Source of the DNA: Xanthomonas arboricola
GTDB lineage: Bacteria > Pseudomonadota > Gammaproteobacteria > Xanthomonadales > Xanthomonadaceae
DNA length: 64,000 nt
Reading direction: 5' to 3'
Assembly (NCBI RefSeq): GCF_002940665.1
Contig: NZ_MIGY01000004.1
Span: forward strand, 186,001 to 250,000
This document shows positions 8,574 through 16,370 of the stretch, one piece after another. The notes beneath the pieces are model-generated. The model saw only the letters and a program-made list of their open reading frames with translations. It did not search any database and was not told the DNA's origin. Numbering within the stretch: position 1 is the first letter of the stretch; every line of letters begins with the position of its first letter. The translations under genes were made by a program, and so were the position numbers.

Positions 8574-10046
8574 TCAGCCGCGTTGGCGGATGCGCAACCC
8601 ACGCGGCGTGACCCAGCGCTCCAGGCCTTCGAATACCGCCTGCACGATCAGCGCAAGCACCGCCGCAGGAATCGCGCCTTCCAGGATCAAGCCGATGTCG
8701 TCCAGGCGGATGCCGGTGAGGATCGGTTGGCCGTAGCCGCCTGCACCGATCAACGCGCCCAGCGTGGCGGTGCCCACGTTGATCACCGCCGCGGTCTGGA
8801 TGCCGGCCACGATGGTGCGACGCGCCAGCGGCAGTTCCACCCGCCACAGGCGCGTCCATGCCGGCAGCCCGATCGCCTGGGCGGTCTGACGCAACTCGCG
8901 CGGGATCGAGGTCAGCCCGGCATGCGTGTTGCGCACGATCGGCAGCAGGCTGTAGAGCAACAACGCGGCAATCGCCGGTTTTGCACCGATGCCGAACAAG
9001 GGAATCATGAAGACGAACACCGCCAGCGACGGCAAGGTCTGCAGCACGCCGGTCAACGACAGCACCACCTGCCCGAGCCGCTGCCGCCGTGCCGCCAGCA
9101 CGCCCAGCGGCAACGCGATCAGCAACGCAAGCCCCAACGAGATGCCGACCAGGGCCAGATGCTCGCGCGTATGCCGCAGCAGACGCGCCACACGCGAGTC
9201 GGCTGCCGATGCGGGCGTAACGCCCAGCCACTGCGCGGCAACGGATGCCTCGGACTGACGCTCCAGCTTCACCTGTGCGTTGAGCCGCTGCATGGTCGCC
9301 TCGTCGATGCGCCCCTGCAGCCCCTGCAACGCCTTGAGCATCGCCGGTGAGCGCTGCGCCAGCTCCTTGCGATACAGGAACACCGCCTGGTAATCGGGAA
9401 AGTAATGGCGGTCGTCGCGCAGCACCTGCAACCGGTAATACGGAATTTCCGCATCGGTGCTGTACAGATCGGTGACCTCGATCGCCCGGCTCTGCAGCGC
9501 GCGATAGGCCAGATCGTGATCCAGCCCGGTCGCGGTCTGCGGCAGTGCATAGGCGGCGCGTACCCCCGGCCAGCCATCGGCGCGCTGCATGAATTCGTTG
9601 CTCAGGCCGATCTTGAGCGCCGGATGCCGTGCCAGATCCGACATCGATGCGATGCCAAGCGCCTGCGCGCGCTCGACGCGCATGCCGAAGGCATAGGTGT
9701 TCTGGAAGCCGAGCGAGTCGGTCATCGCCAGCCCGCGTGCATCCAGTGCGGCGCGCAGTTCGGCCTGGCTGGCCTTGGGCAGCTGCAGCAGTTCCTGCGC
9801 CAGCGTGCCGGTGTATTCGGCGTACGCATCGATCTGCCCGGTCTCCAGCGCGCGCCACAGGATGCGCGTGCCACCGAGCTGCGCGCGGTGGTGCACGTCC
9901 ACGCCGTCGCGCTGCCCGGCGGCGGTGGCGATCTCGCCCAGCAGCACGGCCTCGGTGAAGTTCTTCGAGCCGATCGTCACCTGCGCGGCCTGCGCACCGA
10001 CGCTTGCGATCAGCAGTGCAACGGCGAACAGCACGCGCGCGCTCAT
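8574..10046 (-). CDS. osmoprotectant ABC transporter, fused substrate-binding protein and permease
   Basis: About 490 residues. The N-terminus is a cleavable signal peptide (MSARVLFAVALLIASVGAQA) followed by an OpuC/OsmF-type binding domain (VTIGSKNFTEAVLLGEIA, YAEYTGTLAQELL, YPDYQAVFLYRKELA-like segment), and from about residue 290 a six-helix inner-membrane permease of the OpuB/ProW type (GVLQTLPSLAVFVFMIPLFGIG, VINVGTATLGALIGAGGYG). Such fusions import glycine betaine, choline or related quaternary amines. The ATG overlaps the ATPase stop as ATGA, so the two are co-translated. The substrate is by family only. Confidence 0.85.
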   Translation of the reverse strand: MSARVLFAVALLIASVGAQAAQVTIGSKNFTEAVLLGEIATAAGQRDGVDVHHRAQLGGTRILWRALETGQIDAYAEYTGTLAQELLQLPKASQAELRAALDARGLAMTDSLGFQNTYAFGMRVERAQALGIASMSDLARHPALKIGLSNEFMQRADGWPGVRAAYALPQTATGLDHDLAYRALQSRAIEVTDLYSTDAEIPYYRLQVLRDDRHYFPDYQAVFLYRKELAQRSPAMLKALQGLQGRIDEATMQRLNAQVKLERQSEASVAAQWLGVTPASAADSRVARLLRHTREHLALVGISLGLALLIALPLGVLAARRQRLGQVVLSLTGVLQTLPSLAVFVFMIPLFGIGAKPAIAALLLYSLLPIVRNTHAGLTSIPRELRQTAQAIGLPAWTRLWRVELPLARRTIVAGIQTAAVINVGTATLGALIGAGGYGQPILTGIRLDDIGLILEGAIPAAVLALIVQAVFEGLERWVTPRGLRIRQRG

Positions 10047-10780
10047 GCGGCGTCGCCGATGCTGCGCTGCGCGGTGAGGAAACGCTGCACGAACGGATCG
10101 GCCGGGTGTTCCAGCAGGCTGCGCGCACTGCCCTGCTGCACCACCTGGCCGGCCCGCATCAGCACCAGGGTGTCGGCCAGGTAGGCGGCTTCGGCAACGT
10201 CGTGCGTCACCAGCACCACGGTCTTGCCGAGCTGGGCGAACAGCGCGCACATCTGCGCCTGCAGGTCGTAGCGCACGATCGGGTCGAGCGCGCCCAAAGG
10301 TTCGTCCAGCAGCAAGGCCGGTGGGTCCAGCATCAGGGCACGGATCAAGCCCACGCGCTGGCGCTGACCACCGGACAGCTCGGCCGGATAACGCGCCAGC
10401 AGCTCCGGCGGCAACTGGCAGAGCGCGCACAGGGTCTGCAGGCGTTGGTCGATGCGCTGCCGCGTCCAGCCCAGCGTCTGCGCCAGCAACACCGCGTTGC
10501 TGCGTGCATCCAGATGCGGGAACAGCCCACCTTCCTGGATCACATAGCCGATGCGCTGGCGCTGCGCCTGCAGGCCGGCGCGTCGCAGCGGCGCGCCATC
10601 GAAGGCGACCGTGCCGCTGTCCGGCCACTCCAGCCCCACCAGCATCCGCAGCACGGTGGACTTGCCGGCGCCGCTGGGGCCGATCAGGGCCGTGGTGATG
10701 CCGCTGGCGAAATGCAGCGAGACGGTGTCGAGGGCAATGGCCTGGCCGTAGCGCCGGCTGACCTGGTCGAGAGTGAACAT
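10043..10780 (-). CDS. ATP-binding subunit of the osmoprotectant transporter
   Basis: A 245-residue ABC ATPase: Walker A GPSGAGKST, Q-loop near YVIQEGG, signature LSGGQRQRVGL, Walker B ALLLDEPLGALD, and switch His in VLVTHDVAEA. It lacks the C-terminal CBS domains of larger OpuCA/ProV proteins, so ionic-strength sensing through CBS is absent. It overlaps the fused permease gene. A GTG 11 codons upstream is also in frame; I prefer the ATG at MFTLDQVSRRYGQ because that is where homology to the ATPase fold begins. Confidence 0.88.
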   Translation of the reverse strand: MFTLDQVSRRYGQAIALDTVSLHFASGITTALIGPSGAGKSTVLRMLVGLEWPDSGTVAFDGAPLRRAGLQAQRQRIGYVIQEGGLFPHLDARSNAVLLAQTLGWTRQRIDQRLQTLCALCQLPPELLARYPAELSGGQRQRVGLIRALMLDPPALLLDEPLGALDPIVRYDLQAQMCALFAQLGKTVVLVTHDVAEAAYLADTLVLMRAGQVVQQGSARSLLEHPADPFVQRFLTAQRSIGDAA

Positions 10781-10826
10781 GCGCTCGAGCTTGCCGAATG
10801 CAGCGTCAGACACGCGCGAAGGTGCA

Positions 10827-11189
10827 TCAGCGCGGCGGCGCCAGCAACTCGCGCGCGCTCAGGTAGCCGTCGCCGTTGGCATCCTGCCGCGCAAAACGCT
10901 CGATCAGCGTGGCGCGATGCGCGGCGCGGGTGATCGGCGTGCCGCGGCGGCCAGGCAGTTCGTCACCCTGCAGCACGCCGTCATGGTCCAGGTCGCGCTG
11001 GTCGAAGGCATAGCTCATCCAGGCCAGATACTCATCGCGACTGACGCGGCCATCGCCATCGGTATCCATGCGTTGCAGGTACTGCTGGCTGTCCTGCACC
11101 TGGGCATGCGCTTGCATAGAAAAAGCCGGAGCGCATACGACGCACGCCATCAGCAGTCCGCGTGCGATCGAACCATACGATCCACGCAC
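10827..11189 (-). CDS. secreted EF-hand protein
   Basis: A small exported protein with three canonical calcium-binding loops: DTDGDGRVSRDE, DLDHDGVLQGDE and DANGDGYLSARE. A signal sequence (ARGLLMACVVCAPAFSMQAHA) precedes the first loop. The start is uncertain: I use a GTG that gives the signal peptide a basic n-region; an internal ATG (MACVVC) with GGA upstream is possible, as is a start up to 40 bases earlier that would overlap the desaturase gene. Such proteins buffer or sense calcium in the periplasm; no partner is evident. Confidence 0.7.
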   Translation of the reverse strand: MRGSYGSIARGLLMACVVCAPAFSMQAHAQVQDSQQYLQRMDTDGDGRVSRDEYLAWMSYAFDQRDLDHDGVLQGDELPGRRGTPITRAAHRATLIERFARQDANGDGYLSARELLAPPR

Positions 11190-11217
11190 GCGCACATCAG
11201 CACGCGTGCCACCACGA

Positions 11218-12423
11218 TCACGGCCCACTCAGCGCATAACCCTTCAGCCGCGCCGCATAGGCCTGCAAGGCGGCATTGCCGCTGGCTTCGGCTTCGTGAC
11301 ACCACTGCTGCAAATGTTTGAGCCGTTCGGACGCATCGTGGCTGCGCGCTTCCAGTACGGCAGTCAGACGTGCGCGGTACTCGACCAGCGTGCGCATGCG
11401 CGGGCGCTCGGCCACCCAGCGCTGCAGTTGCGCACGCGCATCGGGGTTGAGCCAACGTCCGTCATCGACCAGGCCCCTGCGCAGGCGCCGCGGCAACAGT
11501 TGCCGCAACTTGGCGCCGGTGGCCGCAGCTTCTTCGCGCAGCGCCGGGGTGAACACATTGCGCTGGTAATCGGTCATGGCCTGGAAGCGATGCGAGAGCA
11601 AGGCCTTGAGCGTGTCGGCATCGGGCACGGCGATGTTGGGGCGGATGTCCAGCGACGGCGCCACGCGCAGCACCTTGGCCAGACCGATCGCCTGCAACCC
11701 GCGAATGGCGACCCAGCCGATATCCAGCTCCCAGCGCCGCATCGAAAACCGCGCCGAGCTCGGGAACGCATGGTGGTTGTTGTGCAGTTCCTCGCCACCG
11801 ATCCACAGCGCCCATGGCGTGAGGTTGGTGGAGGTGTCGGCCGACTCGAAATTGCGATAGCCCCACCAGTGGCCCAGGCCATTGACCACGCCGGCGGCCC
11901 AGAACGGAATCCACGCCATCTGGATCGCCCACAACGCGATGCCGGGCAAACCGAACAGCACCGCGTTGATCACCAGCAGCGCGATCGGGCCGGCATTGGC
12001 ATGCGGGGTGTACAGATGCCGCTCGATCCAGTCGGTGGGCGCGCCCTTGCCGTACTGCTCGATGTCGGCACGCTGCGCGCGCGCTTCGCGGTACAGCTCC
12101 ACGCCGCGCCAGAACACCTGGCTGATGCCCTTGGTCTGCGGGCTGTGGGGGTCTTCCTCGGTCTCGACCTTGGCGTGATGCTTGCGATGGATCGCCACCC
12201 ATTCGCGGGTGATCATCGAGGTGGTCAGCCAGGTCCAGAAGCGGAAGAAGTGCGCCACCACCGGATGGAAGTCCACACCGCGATGGGCCTGGCTGCGGTG
12301 CAGGTACAAGGTCACCGCGAAGATGGTGACCTGGGTGAACACCAGCAGCACCGCCAGCATGCCCCACACGCCCAGCCCGGCCACGCCGGAAGTCAGAACG
12401 TCGATGATCGGGTCGGACAACAT
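11218..12423 (-). CDS. membrane fatty acyl desaturase, delta-9 type
   Basis: Inserts a double bond into acyl chains at the inner membrane, adjusting fluidity. About 401 residues with four hydrophobic spans and the three histidine boxes of the stearoyl-CoA desaturase family: HRSQAH, HRKHH and HNNHH. The N-terminal half holds the catalytic domain; the C-terminal third is soluble and xanthomonad-specific in appearance. The ATG at MLSDPII was chosen because GGAGA lies five to six bases upstream; two earlier starts are in frame. It is divergent from an ABC ATPase gene. Confidence 0.88.
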   Translation of the reverse strand: MLSDPIIDVLTSGVAGLGVWGMLAVLLVFTQVTIFAVTLYLHRSQAHRGVDFHPVVAHFFRFWTWLTTSMITREWVAIHRKHHAKVETEEDPHSPQTKGISQVFWRGVELYREARAQRADIEQYGKGAPTDWIERHLYTPHANAGPIALLVINAVLFGLPGIALWAIQMAWIPFWAAGVVNGLGHWWGYRNFESADTSTNLTPWALWIGGEELHNNHHAFPSSARFSMRRWELDIGWVAIRGLQAIGLAKVLRVAPSLDIRPNIAVPDADTLKALLSHRFQAMTDYQRNVFTPALREEAAATGAKLRQLLPRRLRRGLVDDGRWLNPDARAQLQRWVAERPRMRTLVEYRARLTAVLEARSHDASERLKHLQQWCHEAEASGNAALQAYAARLKGYALSGP

Positions 12424-12574
12424 CGGCATCTCCACAGCGGCGCCATTGATTTGGTTGTTAGAGACATGATGGGGGCGATGGCGGCAAACTTCACCCTTCG
12501 GATGCGTAGGGGTCGCCCTGCATTCCTAAAGCGGTTCACACGTCCCTTTCCCCACTGCGCCTGATGTCACCCGT

Positions 12575-13420
12575 ATGACGGTTACTGCCGAGATGTCCAC
12601 CGATCCTGCTGCTGTTGCGAACCCCACCCCGTTGATCGAGCTCGACCAGGCCAGCGTGATGCGCGGCCAGGTGCGCGTGCTGCATGCGCTCAGCCTGCGT
12701 ATTGCGCTGGGGCAGCACACCGCCATCCTCGGCCCCAATGGCTGCGGCAAATCCTCCTTCATCAAACTGATCACCCGCGAGCTGTATCCGCTGGTGCGCG
12801 CCGATGGCCAGGCGGCGGTGAAAGTGCTCGGGCAGACACGCTGGCAGGTGGATCGCCTGCGCGCGCAGCTGGGTATCGTCACCGGCGACCTCAGCGTCAA
12901 CCTGGCCGACATGCCGGGGCTGGATGTGGAAAGCGCGGTGCTGTCCGGTTTCTTCGCCAGCTATGTGGTGCCACCGCACCGCGAGATCAGCGGCGACATG
13001 CGCGCACGGGCACGAGAGGCATTGGCCCTGGCGCGCGCCTTGCCGTTGCTGGACCGGCAATTTGCCGAACTGTCGGCCGGCGAAACCCGCCGCGTGCTGA
13101 TCGCACGTGCGCTGGTCAATCGCCCGCAGGCGCTGCTGCTGGACGAGCCGTCCACCGGCCTGGACCTGGTGGCGCGCCAGCACCTGCTCGACAGCATGCG
13201 TCACCTGGCCCGGCAAGGCATCACGCTGATCCTGGTGACCCACCACATCGAGGAAATCGTGCCGGAGATCGCACGGGTGATCCTGCTGCGTGCCGGCACC
13301 GTCGTGGCCGATGGCCCGCGCGATGCGCTGCTCACCGACGCCCGCCTGTCGGACGTGTTCGGGGGCCCGGTGCGGGTGCAGCGCGACGGCGAGCGCTATT
13401 GGGCGACGGTAGGCGAGTAA
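12575..13420 (+). CDS. stand-alone ABC transporter ATP-binding protein
   Basis: A 281-residue ATPase with Walker A GPNGCGKSS, signature ELSAGETRRVLIAR, Walker B ALLLDEPSTGLD and switch His in LVTHHIEEI. The sequence resembles the ModF/YlmA type of single-domain ATPases, which work without an adjacent permease; none is present here. An ATG six codons in (MSTDPAAV) is an alternative start. Substrate unknown. It may be a regulator or molybdate-related ATPase, but nothing in the context supports a specific one. Confidence 0.8.
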   Translation: MTVTAEMSTDPAAVANPTPLIELDQASVMRGQVRVLHALSLRIALGQHTAILGPNGCGKSSFIKLITRELYPLVRADGQAAVKVLGQTRWQVDRLRAQLGIVTGDLSVNLADMPGLDVESAVLSGFFASYVVPPHREISGDMRARAREALALARALPLLDRQFAELSAGETRRVLIARALVNRPQALLLDEPSTGLDLVARQHLLDSMRHLARQGITLILVTHHIEEIVPEIARVILLRAGTVVADGPRDALLTDARLSDVFGGPVRVQRDGERYWATVGE

Positions 13421-13611
13421 GGGCCACCCGCCCGCAGCGGGCCGCACGCCTTGCGCAAGCTGCGAGACGACACCCGGCATTGCGTCAGCGACGCGCGCCG
13501 GACAGGCCGCAACCGCGCCCAACCGCGCCCTCCAGGCATGACCTTGGACACGGGACGCCTTGGTGGCGGCTGCGCTTAGACTCGTCGCACGCACAGACAG
13601 GAGTCGTCCCG

Positions 13612-14622
13612 ATGGCCCAGTGGTACTTGCATGTTCCCGGACAGGCCGATCGCATCGGCCCGCTCGACGATGCCAGCGCCCGCGCGCATGCCCAGCGCCA
13701 GCCCGACGCGCTGGCCTGGCGCGACGGACTCGATGGCTGGACGCCGGCCCGCCAGCTGGCCGAGCTGCAGGGCGGCAGCGGCCTGCCGCCGCCGCTGACC
13801 GGCGCAGCCGGGCGCGCCGACGAGATCGACTACCGCATCGTCGGCAACGACATGCAGTTCGTGGAGGTCGAGCTGGACCCGGGCGAAAGCGCCATCGCCG
13901 AGGCCGGCGCGCTGATGTACAAGGACGCCGCGGTGCAGATGGACACCGTGTTCGGCGACGGCTCGCATGCCGGCCAGAGCGGCGGCGGCGGGCTGATGGG
14001 CAAGCTGCTGTCGGCCGGCAAGCGCGTGGTCACCGGCGAGAGCATGTTCACCACGGTGTTCACCCATGCCGGCAGCGGCAAGGCCAGGGTCGCGTTCGCC
14101 GCGCCCTATCCGGGCACGGTACTGGCGCTGCGCCTGTCCGAGCATGGCGGGCAACTGATCTGCCAGAAGGACAGCTTCCTGGCCGGCGCGCGCGGCGTGT
14201 CGCTGGGGATCGCGTTCCAACGCAAGATCCTCACCGGCCTGTTCGGCGGCGAGGGCTTCATCATGCAGAAGCTCGAAGGCGACGGCTGGGTCTTCGTGCA
14301 TGCCGGCGGCACCGTGGTGGAACGCGAACTCGGCCCCGGCGAACGCATCGATGTGGACACCGGATGCGTGGTCGCCTACCACGCCGGCGTGGACATGGAC
14401 GTGCGCCGCGTCGCCGGCCTGAAGAGCATGTTCTTCGGCGGCGAAGGCGTGTTCCTGGCCACCCTGACCGGCCCTGGCAAGGTGTGGCTGCAATCGCTGC
14501 CGTTCTCGCGCATGGCCGGTCGCATGCTGGCCGCCGCCCCGCAGGCCGGCGACCAGCAACGCGGCGAAGGCTCGGTGCTGGGTGGCCTGGGGCGGTTGCT
14601 GGATGGCGATAACCGGTTTTGA
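13612..14622 (+). CDS. AIM24/TIGR00266-family protein with N-terminal GYF-like domain
   Basis: About 336 residues. The first ~60 resemble the GYF_2 domain (WYLHVPGQADRIGPLDDASA, LAWRDGLDGWTPARQL), a small peptide-binding module. The rest is the AIM24-type beta-rich fold (QFVEVELDPGESAIAEAGALMYKD, GGEGFIMQKLEGDGWVFVHAGG, VRRVAGLKSMFFGGEGVF) found from bacteria to mitochondria without a settled biochemical role. The ATG is fixed by AGGAG eight bases upstream; a longer in-frame extension reads through untranslated sequence. Confidence 0.8.
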   Translation: MAQWYLHVPGQADRIGPLDDASARAHAQRQPDALAWRDGLDGWTPARQLAELQGGSGLPPPLTGAAGRADEIDYRIVGNDMQFVEVELDPGESAIAEAGALMYKDAAVQMDTVFGDGSHAGQSGGGGLMGKLLSAGKRVVTGESMFTTVFTHAGSGKARVAFAAPYPGTVLALRLSEHGGQLICQKDSFLAGARGVSLGIAFQRKILTGLFGGEGFIMQKLEGDGWVFVHAGGTVVERELGPGERIDVDTGCVVAYHAGVDMDVRRVAGLKSMFFGGEGVFLATLTGPGKVWLQSLPFSRMAGRMLAAAPQAGDQQRGEGSVLGGLGRLLDGDNRF

Positions 14623-14654
14623 TGGGGTGAAGCGGCAGGCGGGCGTGCCGGCAC

Positions 14655-14699
14655 CCTTGTCCCGCCGGGAGAAGGTGGCGCGTCGCGCCGGATGAGGGG
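14655..14699. repeat. CCTTxTCCC...GGGAGAAGG intergenic repeat, copy 1
   Basis: A hairpin-forming CCTTGTCCCG/GGGAGAAGG core followed by GGTGGCGCGTCGCGCCGG and ATGAGGGG. The same element occurs at three other places in this window, always between genes, so it is a dispersed REP-like repeat. Confidence 0.75.
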
Positions 14700-14945
14700 A
14701 CCGACGAAGCCTGCTGCGATCCCATGTGGCCTCGATCCTTACCCTCCCCCCGCTCCGCGCCCCCGGCCCGTGCAGGTGGCTGCGGTCATCGCCCGAATGA
14801 ACCGGCTCGCCCTTCTTGCCGGGACAAGGCAGTGCAACGCCTGCAAACGATGCCGTTCTGAACAATCTCCACGCACGCCAACCATCAGCGCCACCGTGAC
14901 GGCACGCGTGTATTCTCCCTCGCCTTTCCCATCGACGTTTTCGCC

Positions 14946-15983
14946 ATGACCGCGCTCCGCCGCCCCCGCTCTCTCGCCTTGATGTCGTTGCTCGGTCTGC
15001 TCTGCGCCTGCGGTGGCGAACCGCGACCGGCGGCACCGGCGCCGGTCGTGCAGGCACCGTCTGCCGGCACGGTCAAGCCGGTGAAGATCGGCGTGGCGCT
15101 CGGTGGCGGCGCGGCCAAGGGCTTTGCGCATATCGGCGTGATCAAGATGCTCGAGGCCAACGGCTTTGCGCCGGTGGTGGTGTCGGGCACCAGCGCCGGC
15201 AGCGTGGTCGGGGCGTTGTATGCCAGCGGCATGGACGCGTTCCAGATGCAGGAAAAGGCCGTTGCGCTCGACCAGACCAGCATCCGCGACGTGCGGATCT
15301 TCTCCGGCGGCCTGGTGCAGGGCCAGAAGCTGCAGGACTACGTCAACGAGCAGCTCGGCGGCAAGCCGATCGACAAGTTGCGCAAGCCGTTCGCGGCGGT
15401 CGCCACGCGGCTGGAAGACGGCGAGCGCACCGTGTTCGTGCGCGGCAATGCCGGCCAGGCGGTGCGTGCGTCCAGCAGCATCCCCGGCGTGTTCGAGCCG
15501 GTGACCATCGGCCAATACCACTATGTGGACGGTGGCGTGGTCAGCCCGGTGCCGGTGGATGCGGCGCGCCAGCTCGGTGCGGAATTCGTGGTGGCAGTGG
15601 ATATTTCCAGCAAGGCCAGCGGCAGGAATCCCGGCGATCTGCTCGGCACCGTCAACCAGTCGATCTCGATCATGGGCCAGCGCCTGGGCGAGGCCGAACT
15701 CAAGCGTGCCGACGTGGTGATCCGCCCCAAGGTCAACGACATCGGCTCGGCCGATTTCAACCAGCGTGGCGCGGCCATCCTGGAAGGCGAGCGTGCCGCG
15801 ATGGCGGCGATGCCGCAGATCCGCGCCAAGATCGCGCAGTTGCAGGCGCAGCGCAGCAGTGCCACCCGCACCGCCGCCGAGCAGGCTGCCGCCGCCAAGG
15901 CGGAAGCGTATCGCCGCTGTCTGCAAGAGCGCTCGCGCTGGCAGAAACTGCGCGGCAAGGACGAGGCCTGCGTGGCGCCGTGA
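14946..15983 (+). CDS. patatin-like phospholipase, probable lipoprotein
   Basis: A serine acyl hydrolase of the patatin/RssA group. The signal sequence ends in a lipobox-like LGLLCAC, so it is probably lipid-anchored. Patatin motifs are all present: oxyanion hole GGGAAKGFAHIGV, nucleophile elbow GTSAGS, and the catalytic Asp in VDGGVVSPVPVD. The C-terminal ~60 residues are alanine-rich and helical. 345 residues, usual for the xanthomonad homologues. It likely acts on phospholipids or lysophospholipids at the envelope; the actual lipid is unknown. Confidence 0.85.
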   Translation: MTALRRPRSLALMSLLGLLCACGGEPRPAAPAPVVQAPSAGTVKPVKIGVALGGGAAKGFAHIGVIKMLEANGFAPVVVSGTSAGSVVGALYASGMDAFQMQEKAVALDQTSIRDVRIFSGGLVQGQKLQDYVNEQLGGKPIDKLRKPFAAVATRLEDGERTVFVRGNAGQAVRASSSIPGVFEPVTIGQYHYVDGGVVSPVPVDAARQLGAEFVVAVDISSKASGRNPGDLLGTVNQSISIMGQRLGEAELKRADVVIRPKVNDIGSADFNQRGAAILEGERAAMAAMPQIRAKIAQLQAQRSSATRTAAEQAAAAKAEAYRRCLQERSRWQKLRGKDEACVAP

Positions 15984-16198
15984 GGCGGATGCAGTGCGAG
16001 GTCATGCGGAGCTGATGCGGGTGTCGCGCGAGGTCATGCAGAGCTGAGCGGGCGCGGGGTGCCTGTTTCGAGACGCGCGCTGTTAGGGCCGACGCGTGGG
16101 GCGACTGCGTTGTTGGATGCCTTGTGTTGATGCACCGAGCGTGTGCCGGACAAGGGTGCGGCGGTTCTTTTCGGTGCGCTGGGGCGTGTGGGGATGGG

Positions 16199-16302
16199 GT
16201 CGCGGCCGGGGCCGCTCCTACGAGGGTGCGGCGGTCTTTGGGTGTATCGGCGCGACGTCGGCACGGCCAGCGCCGCTCTTGTAGGAGCGGCCCTGGCCGC
16301 GA
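16199..16302. repeat. REP-type inverted repeat pair, GTAGGAGCGG family
   Basis: GTCGCGGCCGGGGCCGCTCC-TAC at the left end and GTAGGAGCGGCCCTGGCCGC-GA at the right, about 60 bases apart, in a 387-base gap between the convergent patatin and TonB-receptor genes. Nearby, GGGTGCGGCGG followed by a T-rich stretch occurs twice. I see no gene in the gap. Confidence 0.75.
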
Positions 16303-16370
16303 GGCCTTACCCGTAGTAACCCCTGGACTTCACCGGCAACGCATCAACCCCGGACGTCATCGGCGACGCC

